From NCBI RefSeq assembly GCF_041925275.1, contig NZ_JBHEUZ010000001.1:1-64000 (forward strand): a DNA stretch of 64,000 nucleotides, in the 5' to 3' direction. The notes below the pieces were generated by a model. The model ran no database searches and had not been told where the DNA came from. It worked only from the letters and a program-made list of their open reading frames with translations. Origin of the DNA: Parapedobacter pyrenivorans_A (GTDB lineage: Bacteria > Bacteroidota > Bacteroidia > Sphingobacteriales > Sphingobacteriaceae). Within the stretch, counting starts at the first letter, position 1, and each line of letters starts with the position of its first letter. Below are positions 28,193 through 36,461 of the stretch, one piece after another. Both the position numbers and the translations under genes were made by a program.

Positions 28193-29044
28193 TTAGGCAG
28201 ACGCATCCGATACTCCCCTGAAGTAACCGACGCTCTCTGCCAGTCCCGCCAGTGGGTCTTTCATGTCTTTCTCAAACTCAAGACTGCATTTACCATTATA
28301 TCCCACCTTGCGAAGTGTCTTTATAAATGCCGGAATGTCAATCACCCCCCTACCCAACTCACATGTCGTTCCGTCTTTCGTTGCCGCGGTTACATTTTTG
28401 AAGTGGATATCGAATATTCGTTTGTGGTACCGTTTCATGTCGCGGGCCGGATCCTGGCCATCCCGCATATTGTGCCCCATATCGAAGCATAGTCCCATCC
28501 GTGGATCCAAATCCTTAACCAATTCAAAAATGCTGGTGGCGTTGGGGTATAGCTTATCTTCGGGGCCGTGGTTATGTATGGCATACCGGATATCATACTC
28601 GGCCGTTTTTTCCGAAATATATGCCAAATCCTCCTTGTTCGGAATCCCGATGATCAATTTCACGCCCACGCGCTTTGCATAGTCAAATGCATTATCAATC
28701 TCTGCCTTAGATTTTGTCATGTAAAGTGGCCCTACTGCGTAACCGGTTACGCCGGAAGCAGCCAGCTTTTCGTGAAAAGCCGAAATTTGGGCTTCGGTAC
28801 TGGCTAAGGGGAGATGGAAATCCTTGATACATAAGAAATTCACATTCATCCGTTTCATCATCGCCAGCGATTGGTCTATGTCAAAATGCACAAAGCTATA
28901 ACCGGCAATACCCAAAGCAAACCCATCCGCAGCAACCGCACTTACGTAGCTGCCGGAGAATGCCTGCGTGGCGGACGTACCCACCACCGTGGCCGCCGAA
29001 ATACCCAGTAAGCCTTTTTGAATAAATGTTCTTCTTGTTTCCAT
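28193..29044 (-). CDS. Exported sugar phosphate isomerase/epimerase (xylose isomerase-like TIM barrel)
   Basis: 283 residues. The Tat-type leader TRRTFIQKGLLGISAA is followed by an AP-endonuclease-2/xylose-isomerase-like TIM barrel. Metal-site residues are visible in RYAIHNHGPEDK, GLCFDMGHNMRDG, FDIHFKNV and CSLEFEKD. The family isomerises or epimerises sugars and keto-sugars. It is first in a two-gene unit with the MocA-type oxidoreductase, a pairing common in Bacteroidota. Transcribed divergently from the LacI regulator across a 102-nt spacer. A near -7 box TATATTTC lies at 29051-29058 on the minus strand. Confidence 0.9.
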   Translation of the reverse strand: METRRTFIQKGLLGISAATVVGTSATQAFSGSYVSAVAADGFALGIAGYSFVHFDIDQSLAMMKRMNVNFLCIKDFHLPLASTEAQISAFHEKLAASGVTGYAVGPLYMTKSKAEIDNAFDYAKRVGVKLIIGIPNKEDLAYISEKTAEYDIRYAIHNHGPEDKLYPNATSIFELVKDLDPRMGLCFDMGHNMRDGQDPARDMKRYHKRIFDIHFKNVTAATKDGTTCELGRGVIDIPAFIKTLRKVGYNGKCSLEFEKDMKDPLAGLAESVGYFRGVSDASA

Positions 29045-29146
29045 TAATTTGAAATATAATAAATCATACGTTATTTTCGTTTCGTTTCGTTTTTCTTATC
29101 GCCCCGGCGCACCCGTTAAATCCAGCTTTTTACGTATATTAGCCCG
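29045..29146. promoter_or_regulatory. Divergent spacer between isomerase and LacI regulator
   Basis: Holds a short CGTTT tandem run (about 29075-29095) and the weak -7 box TATATTTC for the minus-strand gene. No clean LacI palindrome was recognised by eye, but the regulator would be expected to bind here. Confidence 0.35.
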
Positions 29147-30172
29147 ATGGACCATAAGCGCGCTACAATAAAAGACATTGCCTCGACTTTGAATCTCTCA
29201 CCTTCGACCGTGTCGAAGGCGTTGCGGGATCATCCCAATATCGGGGCAACAACCAAAGAACGCGTCAAAAAACTGGCGAAGCAACTCCACTTTGTCCCCA
29301 ACCAGACCGCTATTCGTTTCAAGCAGCAAAAATCATTTACGCTGGGAATCCTCATACCCAGCATGCTCGATCACTTCTATGTGGCCGCTGTGGAAGGATT
29401 CGAAAAATTTGCCTACGACCATGGCTACAACGTCCTTATCGGCCAAAGCCACGAAAGCTTACAACGGGAGAAAGAACTCCTCATTACGATGCAAAGCAAC
29501 CGTGTGGACGGATTAATCATTGCTATATCCCGTGAGACATTAGACACCAATCACATCAACGATTTCGTCAATTCGGGAACGCCCATTGTCTATTTCATGC
29601 GCAAGCCCATCAATGAAGAACACCATTGCGTATGCAGTGACGTGTATACGGGATCCATCGATGCCATCGCCTACTTCGTATCGCGGGGCCATCGACGCAT
29701 CGGTTTCATTAATGTTTCCTCTTTCTGGACCACCAGCCGCGACCGCTTTCTGGGCTACCGCGATGGCCTTATCCAATATAACATCCCCTTCGACAAATCG
29801 CTCGTGCAAGAAAGCGACTTCACCCAACAAGGCAATATACAGGCGACACGCCGATTGATGCAGCTAGATAATCCACCCACCGCGATCCTTGCGTTCAAAG
29901 ACCAAGTGATGCTCGATTCACTGAACTGTCTACGGCACGATTTCCCTGCAAAGGCGGATGCCGTTGAACTGATTGGTTATGGTGCCAACCCCGTCATCCA
30001 ATACCTCGAACGTCCCCCACTTGCTTCCCTCAAAGAACAACCTTATGAAATCGGACAAAAAGCCGGTTCATTACTACTGGATTTGGTTAACCATCCACAA
30101 GCGAAGTACCAACCCCAGCTTGTTAAAACGCCTTGTGAATTACAGGTTTTCTCCAGTCAGAAACAAAGGTAA
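29147..30172 (+). CDS. LacI family transcriptional regulator
   Basis: 341 residues. The N-terminal helix-turn-helix (TIKDIASTLNLSPSTVSKALRDHPNI, about 7-32, shown in part) and hinge region are followed by a periplasmic-binding-like sensor domain (FTLGILIPSMLDHFYVAAVEG, GHRRIGFINVS, TAILAFKDQVM). Members bind a sugar or sugar phosphate and release or bind DNA near their own gene. It lies between the isomerase/oxidoreductase pair and the sulfatase/cytochrome block, so it is the likely regulator of one or both; the ligand is unknown. Confidence 0.94.
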   Translation: MDHKRATIKDIASTLNLSPSTVSKALRDHPNIGATTKERVKKLAKQLHFVPNQTAIRFKQQKSFTLGILIPSMLDHFYVAAVEGFEKFAYDHGYNVLIGQSHESLQREKELLITMQSNRVDGLIIAISRETLDTNHINDFVNSGTPIVYFMRKPINEEHHCVCSDVYTGSIDAIAYFVSRGHRRIGFINVSSFWTTSRDRFLGYRDGLIQYNIPFDKSLVQESDFTQQGNIQATRRLMQLDNPPTAILAFKDQVMLDSLNCLRHDFPAKADAVELIGYGANPVIQYLERPPLASLKEQPYEIGQKAGSLLLDLVNHPQAKYQPQLVKTPCELQVFSSQKQR

Positions 30173-30301
30173 CGAAAGCCCTCCCCAAAAAGACCTGGAC
30201 CCCATAAAAGTTTCCAAAGCGCACCAAATTCGTATCAAAAAAGCCGGATTACGATACCTTTCAAACGGTGTACTTGGTTTTTCAGCTTTACCGACCCAAA
30301 C

Positions 30302-32452
30302 TTACCGAATGATGATTTCATCCACAAAAATCCATGCCGGATTACCCGCTGCGGGATACCCGGTGGGAATAGGTAAAAATGGTTTAGCCTCTACCCGGAG
30401 GTACCGGACATTGTGTCCGGCCACCGGTATTTCCAACATAAGCGTGGGCGATGGACCGGTGGATAGCTCGGGTCGGAATTGGGCCAGTAATCGGGTATCC
30501 GTCGAGTCTGTTCCACCCCATAAATCCACTTCTTGCGGTGGATAGATGTGGCGACCGTAATCTTGTTTTACGCTGATACCTATCGTATGGATGTCCGTGG
30601 CCTTATCGAAAGATAAGACGGCTGTCACCGGCTCTCCATGAAAGCCGAGCCACTTTCCGTCGGCATGGTTGCTTCCCCCGCTTTCGAGATCATGGAGCGC
30701 ATGGGCACCCCGGGCTTTGTAACGAGGGTTGGGAGGTGCCAGCAACGCCACCGAACTAGGCTCAGCACCGGTGCGGTGAAACGTCCGGGCCATTTCCCTA
30801 CTCGATATCCAGCCCGATTTATAACCCCTCACACGGATGGAAGTTGTTTCGGACACCGGAAGCGGCGAACGGTAAATTAGCGAACGTAAACTGTCCGGTT
30901 CACTTCCGTCGATGGTATAACGTAATTCCACACCCGGCACCGGGTGGCTCAATGTCACTACCAGGCTGTCACGGAAGAACTTACTCACAGGGGCAATTAC
31001 AGGGTCATTCAATGGCAATACCGTTTCGCCCGAATCAACATACCCCTGTTCGATGCGAACATGCGCATGCTGCTGCCGCAGCTGCGCTACGGCGGCAGCA
31101 GCAACAGCCGTATTCCATACGTACACCGCGCGCAGGGAGGGGGCTGCCAACAAGATACCGAGACCTTCTTCTGTTATCGCTGTGCTGCTTACGCTTAGCG
31201 TATGCAGTTTGGGCAAACGAGACAATACATCGCACCAAGCATCGTCCACCTCTGTATTGTTTACCGTCAACTCCCGTAGGTTGGTGAAGGTTGCCAGTAA
31301 GTCGCGGTCGCTGGCGCTTAGCGGCATACCACTCAAAGTCAGTGAAACAATCTGCCTGCTAACCTGTTTCAATGCTTGCAATGACTGCGTTGAATAAGAT
31401 GCCTTGCCAAAAAAAATCACCGATAATGCCGGCGATGATTGGGCAATTGGCCGAACCACGCGGTAAGGGGTGTTCAGTGACTTGATAACCTCCACGTCCG
31501 CCGCTGGGAAGTCATACGTCTCTTCGGAAACGGGGTACAACGCCGCTGCCAGTTGACGGATGGTATCATCCATCGGCAGAGCGGCCAATGGCGTATTGAA
31601 ATCAGCACCCGAAGCTACCCATGCATTAATCAAGGCAAGTTCTTCCGGCGTCAATTGCGGTTTTCCTTTCGGTGGCATACGGTGTTCGTGGTCTAGGTCC
31701 AGCAATAGCCGCTCAATGAGGAGGCTTTCTGCCACCGACCCCTTTACCAGGGCCGGACCGCTCTCGCCACCTTGCAATAGAGACGCCGTATCGGCCAGTA
31801 CAAGCCCTCCCTTAGCCTTACTGTTGCTATGGCAGTTCAGGCATTTGGCCTCCAGAATAGGGTAAACCAAGTCGGGAAATACGGCGGCAGTGGCGAAATC
31901 CAACGTCTTCTGCTGTTTCTGGCGCAACGGTTCAAACAAATAATCTTCACCATGGGTCAATGCCGCCCCAAAATGACCGGCCACGACCAAGACGACGAGT
32001 GAAATACTTAATCCCACCCGAAAAAGAAGCCGGTAACGGCCAGTAGGGCCAATGGCACGACGGTGGTATACCAACAGCAACGTGGATAAAAAACAGAGCG
32101 CCACACCCATCCATTTGTGCCATTGAAAGCCACTCCCTTCGTACCCACCTTCTTGGGCAAGCAACAGGCCTGCAACCACCGTAATAGCTGCAGTCCAAGC
32201 ACTTGCGAAAAGTAACCCATATACCATCCGAGAGGCAACCGGTGGTAGCACGGCCAAGCGATTGCCAAAACAAGTAAGCAACCACGCCAATAGTAGCAAC
32301 ACGATCGGAAAATGCAACAACAACGGGTGGGCCCGCCCCACTACCTGCAACACGGGAGGAATAACGATGATGCGTTCAAAGACCAGAAAGAATAAAATAA
32401 ATACAACGAGGCCGATCAGCAGGTTCAGCAACAGCGAATGGATAATCTTCAT
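30302..32452 (-). CDS. DUF2231-like membrane protein fused to cytochrome c, leucine-repeat and chitobiase C-terminal-like domains
   Basis: 716 residues with an unusual order. Several membrane helices (about 5-170) carry conserved His residues (HPLLLHFPI, WHKWMG, GHFGAALTHG) as in DUF2231. A planctomycete-type cytochrome c (PSCyt1) has haem motif CLNCH near residue 210 and a distal MPPKGKPQLTPEE. A short leucine-rich stretch (about 370-480) is followed by a chitobiase/hexosaminidase C-terminal-like module (VELRYTIDGSEPDSLRSLIY) and a discoidin-like end (about 590-716). Together these suggest a membrane redox protein with a carbohydrate-facing exterior. Starts 9 nt after the DUF1501 gene. Confidence 0.8.
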   Translation of the reverse strand: MKIIHSLLLNLLIGLVVFILFFLVFERIIVIPPVLQVVGRAHPLLLHFPIVLLLLAWLLTCFGNRLAVLPPVASRMVYGLLFASAWTAAITVVAGLLLAQEGGYEGSGFQWHKWMGVALCFLSTLLLVYHRRAIGPTGRYRLLFRVGLSISLVVLVVAGHFGAALTHGEDYLFEPLRQKQQKTLDFATAAVFPDLVYPILEAKCLNCHSNSKAKGGLVLADTASLLQGGESGPALVKGSVAESLLIERLLLDLDHEHRMPPKGKPQLTPEELALINAWVASGADFNTPLAALPMDDTIRQLAAALYPVSEETYDFPAADVEVIKSLNTPYRVVRPIAQSSPALSVIFFGKASYSTQSLQALKQVSRQIVSLTLSGMPLSASDRDLLATFTNLRELTVNNTEVDDAWCDVLSRLPKLHTLSVSSTAITEEGLGILLAAPSLRAVYVWNTAVAAAAVAQLRQQHAHVRIEQGYVDSGETVLPLNDPVIAPVSKFFRDSLVVTLSHPVPGVELRYTIDGSEPDSLRSLIYRSPLPVSETTSIRVRGYKSGWISSREMARTFHRTGAEPSSVALLAPPNPRYKARGAHALHDLESGGSNHADGKWLGFHGEPVTAVLSFDKATDIHTIGISVKQDYGRHIYPPQEVDLWGGTDSTDTRLLAQFRPELSTGPSPTLMLEIPVAGHNVRYLRVEAKPFLPIPTGYPAAGNPAWIFVDEIIIR

Positions 32453-32461
32453 TTCTTACCC

Positions 32462-33934
32462 CTATACCAATATATCCTTTACGACAGTCCCAGCCACATC
32501 GGTAAGCCGATAACGCCTACCCAAATGCCGATAGGTAAGTTTCTCGTGGTCTAATCCTAATTGATGGAGGATGGTAGCATGGAAATCGTGTACATGCACC
32601 GGATCCTTGACTATATTATAACCAAATTCGTCTGTTTCGCCATAAACCATACCCGGTTTCACTCCGCCTCCCGCCATCCAAACACTAAAGCAACGCGGGT
32701 GGTGATCCCTACCGTAATTATCGTGCGCCAACCTACCTTGGCAGTAATTGGTCCGCCCAAATTCGCCGCCCCAGATGACCAGTGTTTCATCCAGCAGGCC
32801 GCGCTGCTTCAAATCTGCCACTAGAGCCGCAGAGGCTTGGTCAACGTCTTTGGCCTGCATCGCCATTTGGCCGGGCAAACTATCGTGCTGGTCCCACCCC
32901 TGATGGTATAGTTGCACGAAACGTACGCCATTTTCCGTGAGCTTACGTGCCAACAGGCAGTTTGCCGCATAGGTGCCCGGCACCAAACAATCGGGTCCAT
33001 ACAACTTGATGATATGGTCCGGCTCGTTCGAGAGGTCAGTTACCTCGGGAACCGAGGTCTGCATCCGGTAGGCCATCTCATACTGCTGTACCTTTGCAGT
33101 GATCTCCGGATCACCGAACGCATCGAAATGGAGGTTATTCAACTCGGCCAATTTATCGAAGAGCGCCCTGCGGCTCATACGGTCCGTCCCCGGAGGGTCA
33201 TTCAAATATAACACCGGGTCGGGACCTCCCATGAACTGCACACCTTGGTGTACGGAGTCAAGGAATCCATTGGTCCATAGTTTGGCATACACGCCTTGCC
33301 CGTTACCCCGCCCTTTTGATACCAACACGCAGAAAGCGGGCAGGTTTTGGTTTTCGCTACCCAATCCATAGCTTAGCCAAGCGCCCATGCTGGGTCGATT
33401 TCCCTGCTGGGCGCCCGTTTGGAAGAATGTAATGGCTGGATCATGGTTGATGGCATCGGTATGCAACGACCGGATAATGCACAGATCATCCACCATTTTT
33501 GCCATGTGCGGAAAAACACTGCTTACCCATGCGCCGCTTTTTCCGTATTGGGCAAAATCATAGTAGGAGCCCACCAATGGAAATGTTTCCTGGCCTGCGG
33601 TCATTCCCGTAAGCCGCTGGCTACCGCGTACGGATTCGGGCAAATCTTGCCCCATCATTTCCCGTAACTTGGGCTTTGCATCGAACGATTCCAATTGGGA
33701 TACACCACCGCTTTGGAACAAATAAATCACCCGCTTCGCCTTAGGCGCGAAGTGGGGGAGCATCGAAGCAGCCCGGTCGCCACCCGTACCACCACTCGAA
33801 AAAAGGTCCGGAATCAGCAACGACCCCAGTGCCGCGCTTCCGATCCCTACACTTAGCCTGGAGAGGAATTGCCGCCGGTTCTGGTATAACCGGGCTTGCT
33901 CCACTTCTTTCGCTATCATCTTATCTTTCTTCAT
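32462..33934 (-). CDS. DUF1501 family exported protein
   Basis: 490 residues. Twin-arginine leader (QNRRQFLSRLSVGIGSAALGSLL) and a sulfatase/alkaline-phosphatase-like core with YLFQSGGVSQLESFD, WDQHDSLPGQM and LVIWGGEFGRT, which is the DUF1501 pattern. The domain is abundant in Planctomycetes and usually stands next to DUF1549/DUF1553 proteins, as here; its enzymatic role is not established. A heptad-type repeat lies just before its start, and the DUF1553 gene is upstream. Confidence 0.9.
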   Translation of the reverse strand: MKKDKMIAKEVEQARLYQNRRQFLSRLSVGIGSAALGSLLIPDLFSSGGTGGDRAASMLPHFAPKAKRVIYLFQSGGVSQLESFDAKPKLREMMGQDLPESVRGSQRLTGMTAGQETFPLVGSYYDFAQYGKSGAWVSSVFPHMAKMVDDLCIIRSLHTDAINHDPAITFFQTGAQQGNRPSMGAWLSYGLGSENQNLPAFCVLVSKGRGNGQGVYAKLWTNGFLDSVHQGVQFMGGPDPVLYLNDPPGTDRMSRRALFDKLAELNNLHFDAFGDPEITAKVQQYEMAYRMQTSVPEVTDLSNEPDHIIKLYGPDCLVPGTYAANCLLARKLTENGVRFVQLYHQGWDQHDSLPGQMAMQAKDVDQASAALVADLKQRGLLDETLVIWGGEFGRTNYCQGRLAHDNYGRDHHPRCFSVWMAGGGVKPGMVYGETDEFGYNIVKDPVHVHDFHATILHQLGLDHEKLTYRHLGRRYRLTDVAGTVVKDILV

Positions 33935-33949
33935 ATACGCTTTCCTTTC

Positions 33950-33970
33950 AGCTATCGGTAATCAGCTACG
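33950..33970. repeat. Heptad-type intergenic repeat, copy d
   Basis: Three consecutive heptads AGCTATC, GGTAATC and AGCTACG, followed by a T run, 16 nt upstream of the DUF1501 start. Same NNCTNNN grammar as the other copies, except that the middle unit has TA in place of CT. Confidence 0.45.
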
Positions 33971-34004
33971 CTTTTTTTTATCAACAAACCTTCAAATCGC
34001 CCCG

Positions 34005-36353
34005 TCACGTCCTCGTAATCGCTTCGTCCAAATTATATAATGCATGTATGGCCGCCATTAGTGCCGCATGTTCAGCAACCGGCACATCCGCGTCCGCGGG
34101 TGCCTCGCCCACAGCCAAAAATGCCCGTGCAGCAGCCGGAGTTTTGCTATACCGCTCCAATTCGTCCGTATAATATGCTTCCATCAATTCCCTTTCCTTC
34201 TCGCTTGGATCACGGCTCAGTATACGGCGGAATGCCCGTTCAAGGTAAGCGCCCGGCTTGGCATCCGGCATCGCTTCCAACAGCGTCTCCGAAAGTACGC
34301 GCGAAGCTTCGAGAATCACCGGATCATTCAGCATCACCAATGCCTGCAGCGGTGTATTCGTACGCTGGCGGGTTACCTCGCACATATCCCGGTTGCTCGC
34401 ATCGAAAATAAGCATGTTGGGCGGAGGCACCGTCAACTTAATGAATACGTACATGCCGCGCCGGTACAATGCATTGCCGTGGTCCTGCACGTAGTTCGCC
34501 AGTGTTCCACGCCCCGAACTCGTAACTTCCCATATACCGTCGGGTTGATAAGGCTTCACGCTGGGACCGCCGATTTCCGTATTCAACAGGCCACTGCTGG
34601 CCAATGCGAGGTCACGTATGGATTCAGCCGGCAGACGCAGTCGTTTCGCTCGTGTCAGGTATATGTTTTCAGGATCTTCTTTCAGATATTTTTCAGTAAT
34701 CCGCGACGATTGACGGTAGGTGGCACTCATCACCAATTGTTTCATCAAGCGCTTCATGTCCCAGCCATTATCACGGAAATCAGCCGCCAACCAATCCAGC
34801 AATTCAGGATGGCTGGGCAACTCACCTTGGTTACCGAAGTCAGCCACCGTGGCAACCAAACCACGCCCAAAAACCATAGCCCATAGCTGGTTTACAAATA
34901 CCCGGGCGGTAAGCGGGTTCCCCTTACTGAAAGTCCATTCAGCCAACCCAAGCCGATTAGACGCATATTGGATACTATCAAATGGCATAATGGCTTCCGG
35001 TGTACCCGGATATACCCGTTCGGTGGGCGAATCGTAAAGCCCGCGATCCAGTATGTAGGTCGGCCGCAACTCATCGCGCTCACCCATTACCGATACGGAT
35101 ACCGCGGAAGTATCGCCTCCTTTGTTGATAAATCGCAGGATTTCGTCCACGTCTTGCTGTGTAATGGTGAGTCGTGGTGTTTTCGACGGGCCTGAGTCCA
35201 CTAACCCTTCAAGCCCCTTCTCCAATGAATTATTGAAGAACGCATATAACTGATAATAGTTCTTCTGCGAAAAAGGGTCGTATTTATGGTCATGGCATTG
35301 GGCACACTCCATGGTAATTCCCAAAATGCCTTTGCTGAATGTATTGGCCTTATCAATGGCATAGGCCACCCGATATTCTTCTTCGATCACGCCGCCCTCT
35401 TCGGTTATTTTGTGGTTCCTATTGAATGCCGATGCAAGCAATTGTTCTTTCGTCGCCTCCGGCAACATATCGCCGGCCAACTGCCAAGTCACAAACCGGT
35501 CATAGGGCATATTCTCATTGAAGGCATGGATAACCCAATCACGCCATGGCCACTGCGTACGGATGTCGTCATCTTGATAGCCGTATGAATCGGCGTATCG
35601 TGCCACATCCAGCCAGTGCATGGCCATACGCTCACCATAGGCAGGGGTGGCCATCAGTTCGTCGACCATTTTCTCATACGCATTGGCGGAACGATCCGCC
35701 AGGAATCGCTGAAGCTGCTCTTCGGTCGGTGGCAATCCGGTAAGGTCAAAGCTCATCCGCCGTAACAAAACATGCTTTTCAGCTTCCGGATTCGGCTTGA
35801 AACCCCGCTCCTCCATACGTACCAATACAAAGTGGTCAATTTCATTAAAAGCTGAACGTCCATTGCGGACATCGGGGACGATCACTTTACTGGGGGGAAT
35901 GAATGCCCAATGGGGCTTGTATTCCGCCCCTTGCTTGATCCATCGTTCGATCAGCTTCACCTCATGGTCAGTCAACGCCAGATTGGAAGATACGGGCGGC
36001 ATCCGCACCGTTTCATCATCACTCGTAATACGCCGATATGCCTCGCTCCGATCGGGATGGCCCGGTACAATGGCATGCATACCCGCCGTTTCAACCAATG
36101 CTTTGTAAGCCCCCTCCTCCGTATCGAGCCGCAGGTCGGCTTCCCGGGCATTCTTGTCCGGGCCATGGCATGCAAAACATTTATCGGAAAGAATGGGCCG
36201 AATGTGGAAATTATAATCGACCACTGCCGGCAGCATGGCAGGTCCGCCCCCACCCCCAACTTTACTCGTCGTAAAAAAATAACCGGAGAGTACTACCGCG
36301 ACCAAGATGATTGCCGTACCTATAAGCCATTTCGAAGAAAGAAAGTGCTGCAT
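34005..36353 (-). CDS. PSCyt1-DUF1549-DUF1553 protein, planctomycete type
   Basis: 782 residues. One N-terminal membrane helix (about 10-28) anchors it outside the inner membrane. A PSCyt1 cytochrome domain (CFACHG near residue 59, then MPP) precedes PSCyt2/DUF1549 (about 150-370, including GLPPTEEQLQRFL and a second CAQCHDHKYDP motif) and PSD1/DUF1553 (about 470-750, with AEWTFSKGNPLTARVFVNQLW and RTNTPLQALVMLNDP). This architecture is typical of Planctomycetes and of a minority of Bacteroidota. It has its own exact -7 box upstream, so it may be expressed apart from the PVC-type gene before it. Confidence 0.92.
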   Translation of the reverse strand: MQHFLSSKWLIGTAIILVAVVLSGYFFTTSKVGGGGGPAMLPAVVDYNFHIRPILSDKCFACHGPDKNAREADLRLDTEEGAYKALVETAGMHAIVPGHPDRSEAYRRITSDDETVRMPPVSSNLALTDHEVKLIERWIKQGAEYKPHWAFIPPSKVIVPDVRNGRSAFNEIDHFVLVRMEERGFKPNPEAEKHVLLRRMSFDLTGLPPTEEQLQRFLADRSANAYEKMVDELMATPAYGERMAMHWLDVARYADSYGYQDDDIRTQWPWRDWVIHAFNENMPYDRFVTWQLAGDMLPEATKEQLLASAFNRNHKITEEGGVIEEEYRVAYAIDKANTFSKGILGITMECAQCHDHKYDPFSQKNYYQLYAFFNNSLEKGLEGLVDSGPSKTPRLTITQQDVDEILRFINKGGDTSAVSVSVMGERDELRPTYILDRGLYDSPTERVYPGTPEAIMPFDSIQYASNRLGLAEWTFSKGNPLTARVFVNQLWAMVFGRGLVATVADFGNQGELPSHPELLDWLAADFRDNGWDMKRLMKQLVMSATYRQSSRITEKYLKEDPENIYLTRAKRLRLPAESIRDLALASSGLLNTEIGGPSVKPYQPDGIWEVTSSGRGTLANYVQDHGNALYRRGMYVFIKLTVPPPNMLIFDASNRDMCEVTRQRTNTPLQALVMLNDPVILEASRVLSETLLEAMPDAKPGAYLERAFRRILSRDPSEKERELMEAYYTDELERYSKTPAAARAFLAVGEAPADADVPVAEHAALMAAIHALYNLDEAITRT

Positions 36354-36378
36354 CGTCGATTTATACTGGTATTCCAGT

Positions 36379-36409
36379 CAAAATTAACGAAACTTTTGGA
36401 ATAGTCTAA
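36379..36409 (-). promoter_or_regulatory. Internal promoter before the DUF1549/DUF1553 gene
   Basis: On the minus strand TAATTTTG (36379-36386) matches TAnnTTTG exactly; 19 nt upstream is TTAG (36406-36409), near the TTTG consensus. It lies 25 nt before the start. Confidence 0.5.
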
Positions 36410-36447
36410 CGCTAAATCGATAAAATCAGTTAATACACGCAAAACAC

Positions 36448-36461
36448 ATGTGGGCCCACAT
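36448..36461. promoter_or_regulatory. Perfect 14-bp palindrome after the PVC-type gene
   Basis: ATGTGGGCCCACAT is fully self-complementary with no loop, touching the stop codon of the PVC-type gene and about 40 nt upstream of the internal promoter. It is not followed by a strong U tract, so a protein-binding site is as likely as a terminator. Confidence 0.4.

Noticed and set aside
30173..30301. Gene or site in the spacer between the LacI gene and the DUF2231 fusion
   Set aside because: No frame, hairpin with U tract or promoter box could be supported here.
34068..34886. Long antisense frame (272 residues) within the DUF1549/DUF1553 gene
   Set aside because: Shadow of a clearly real gene; no domain, no start signal and a GC pattern set by the opposite strand.
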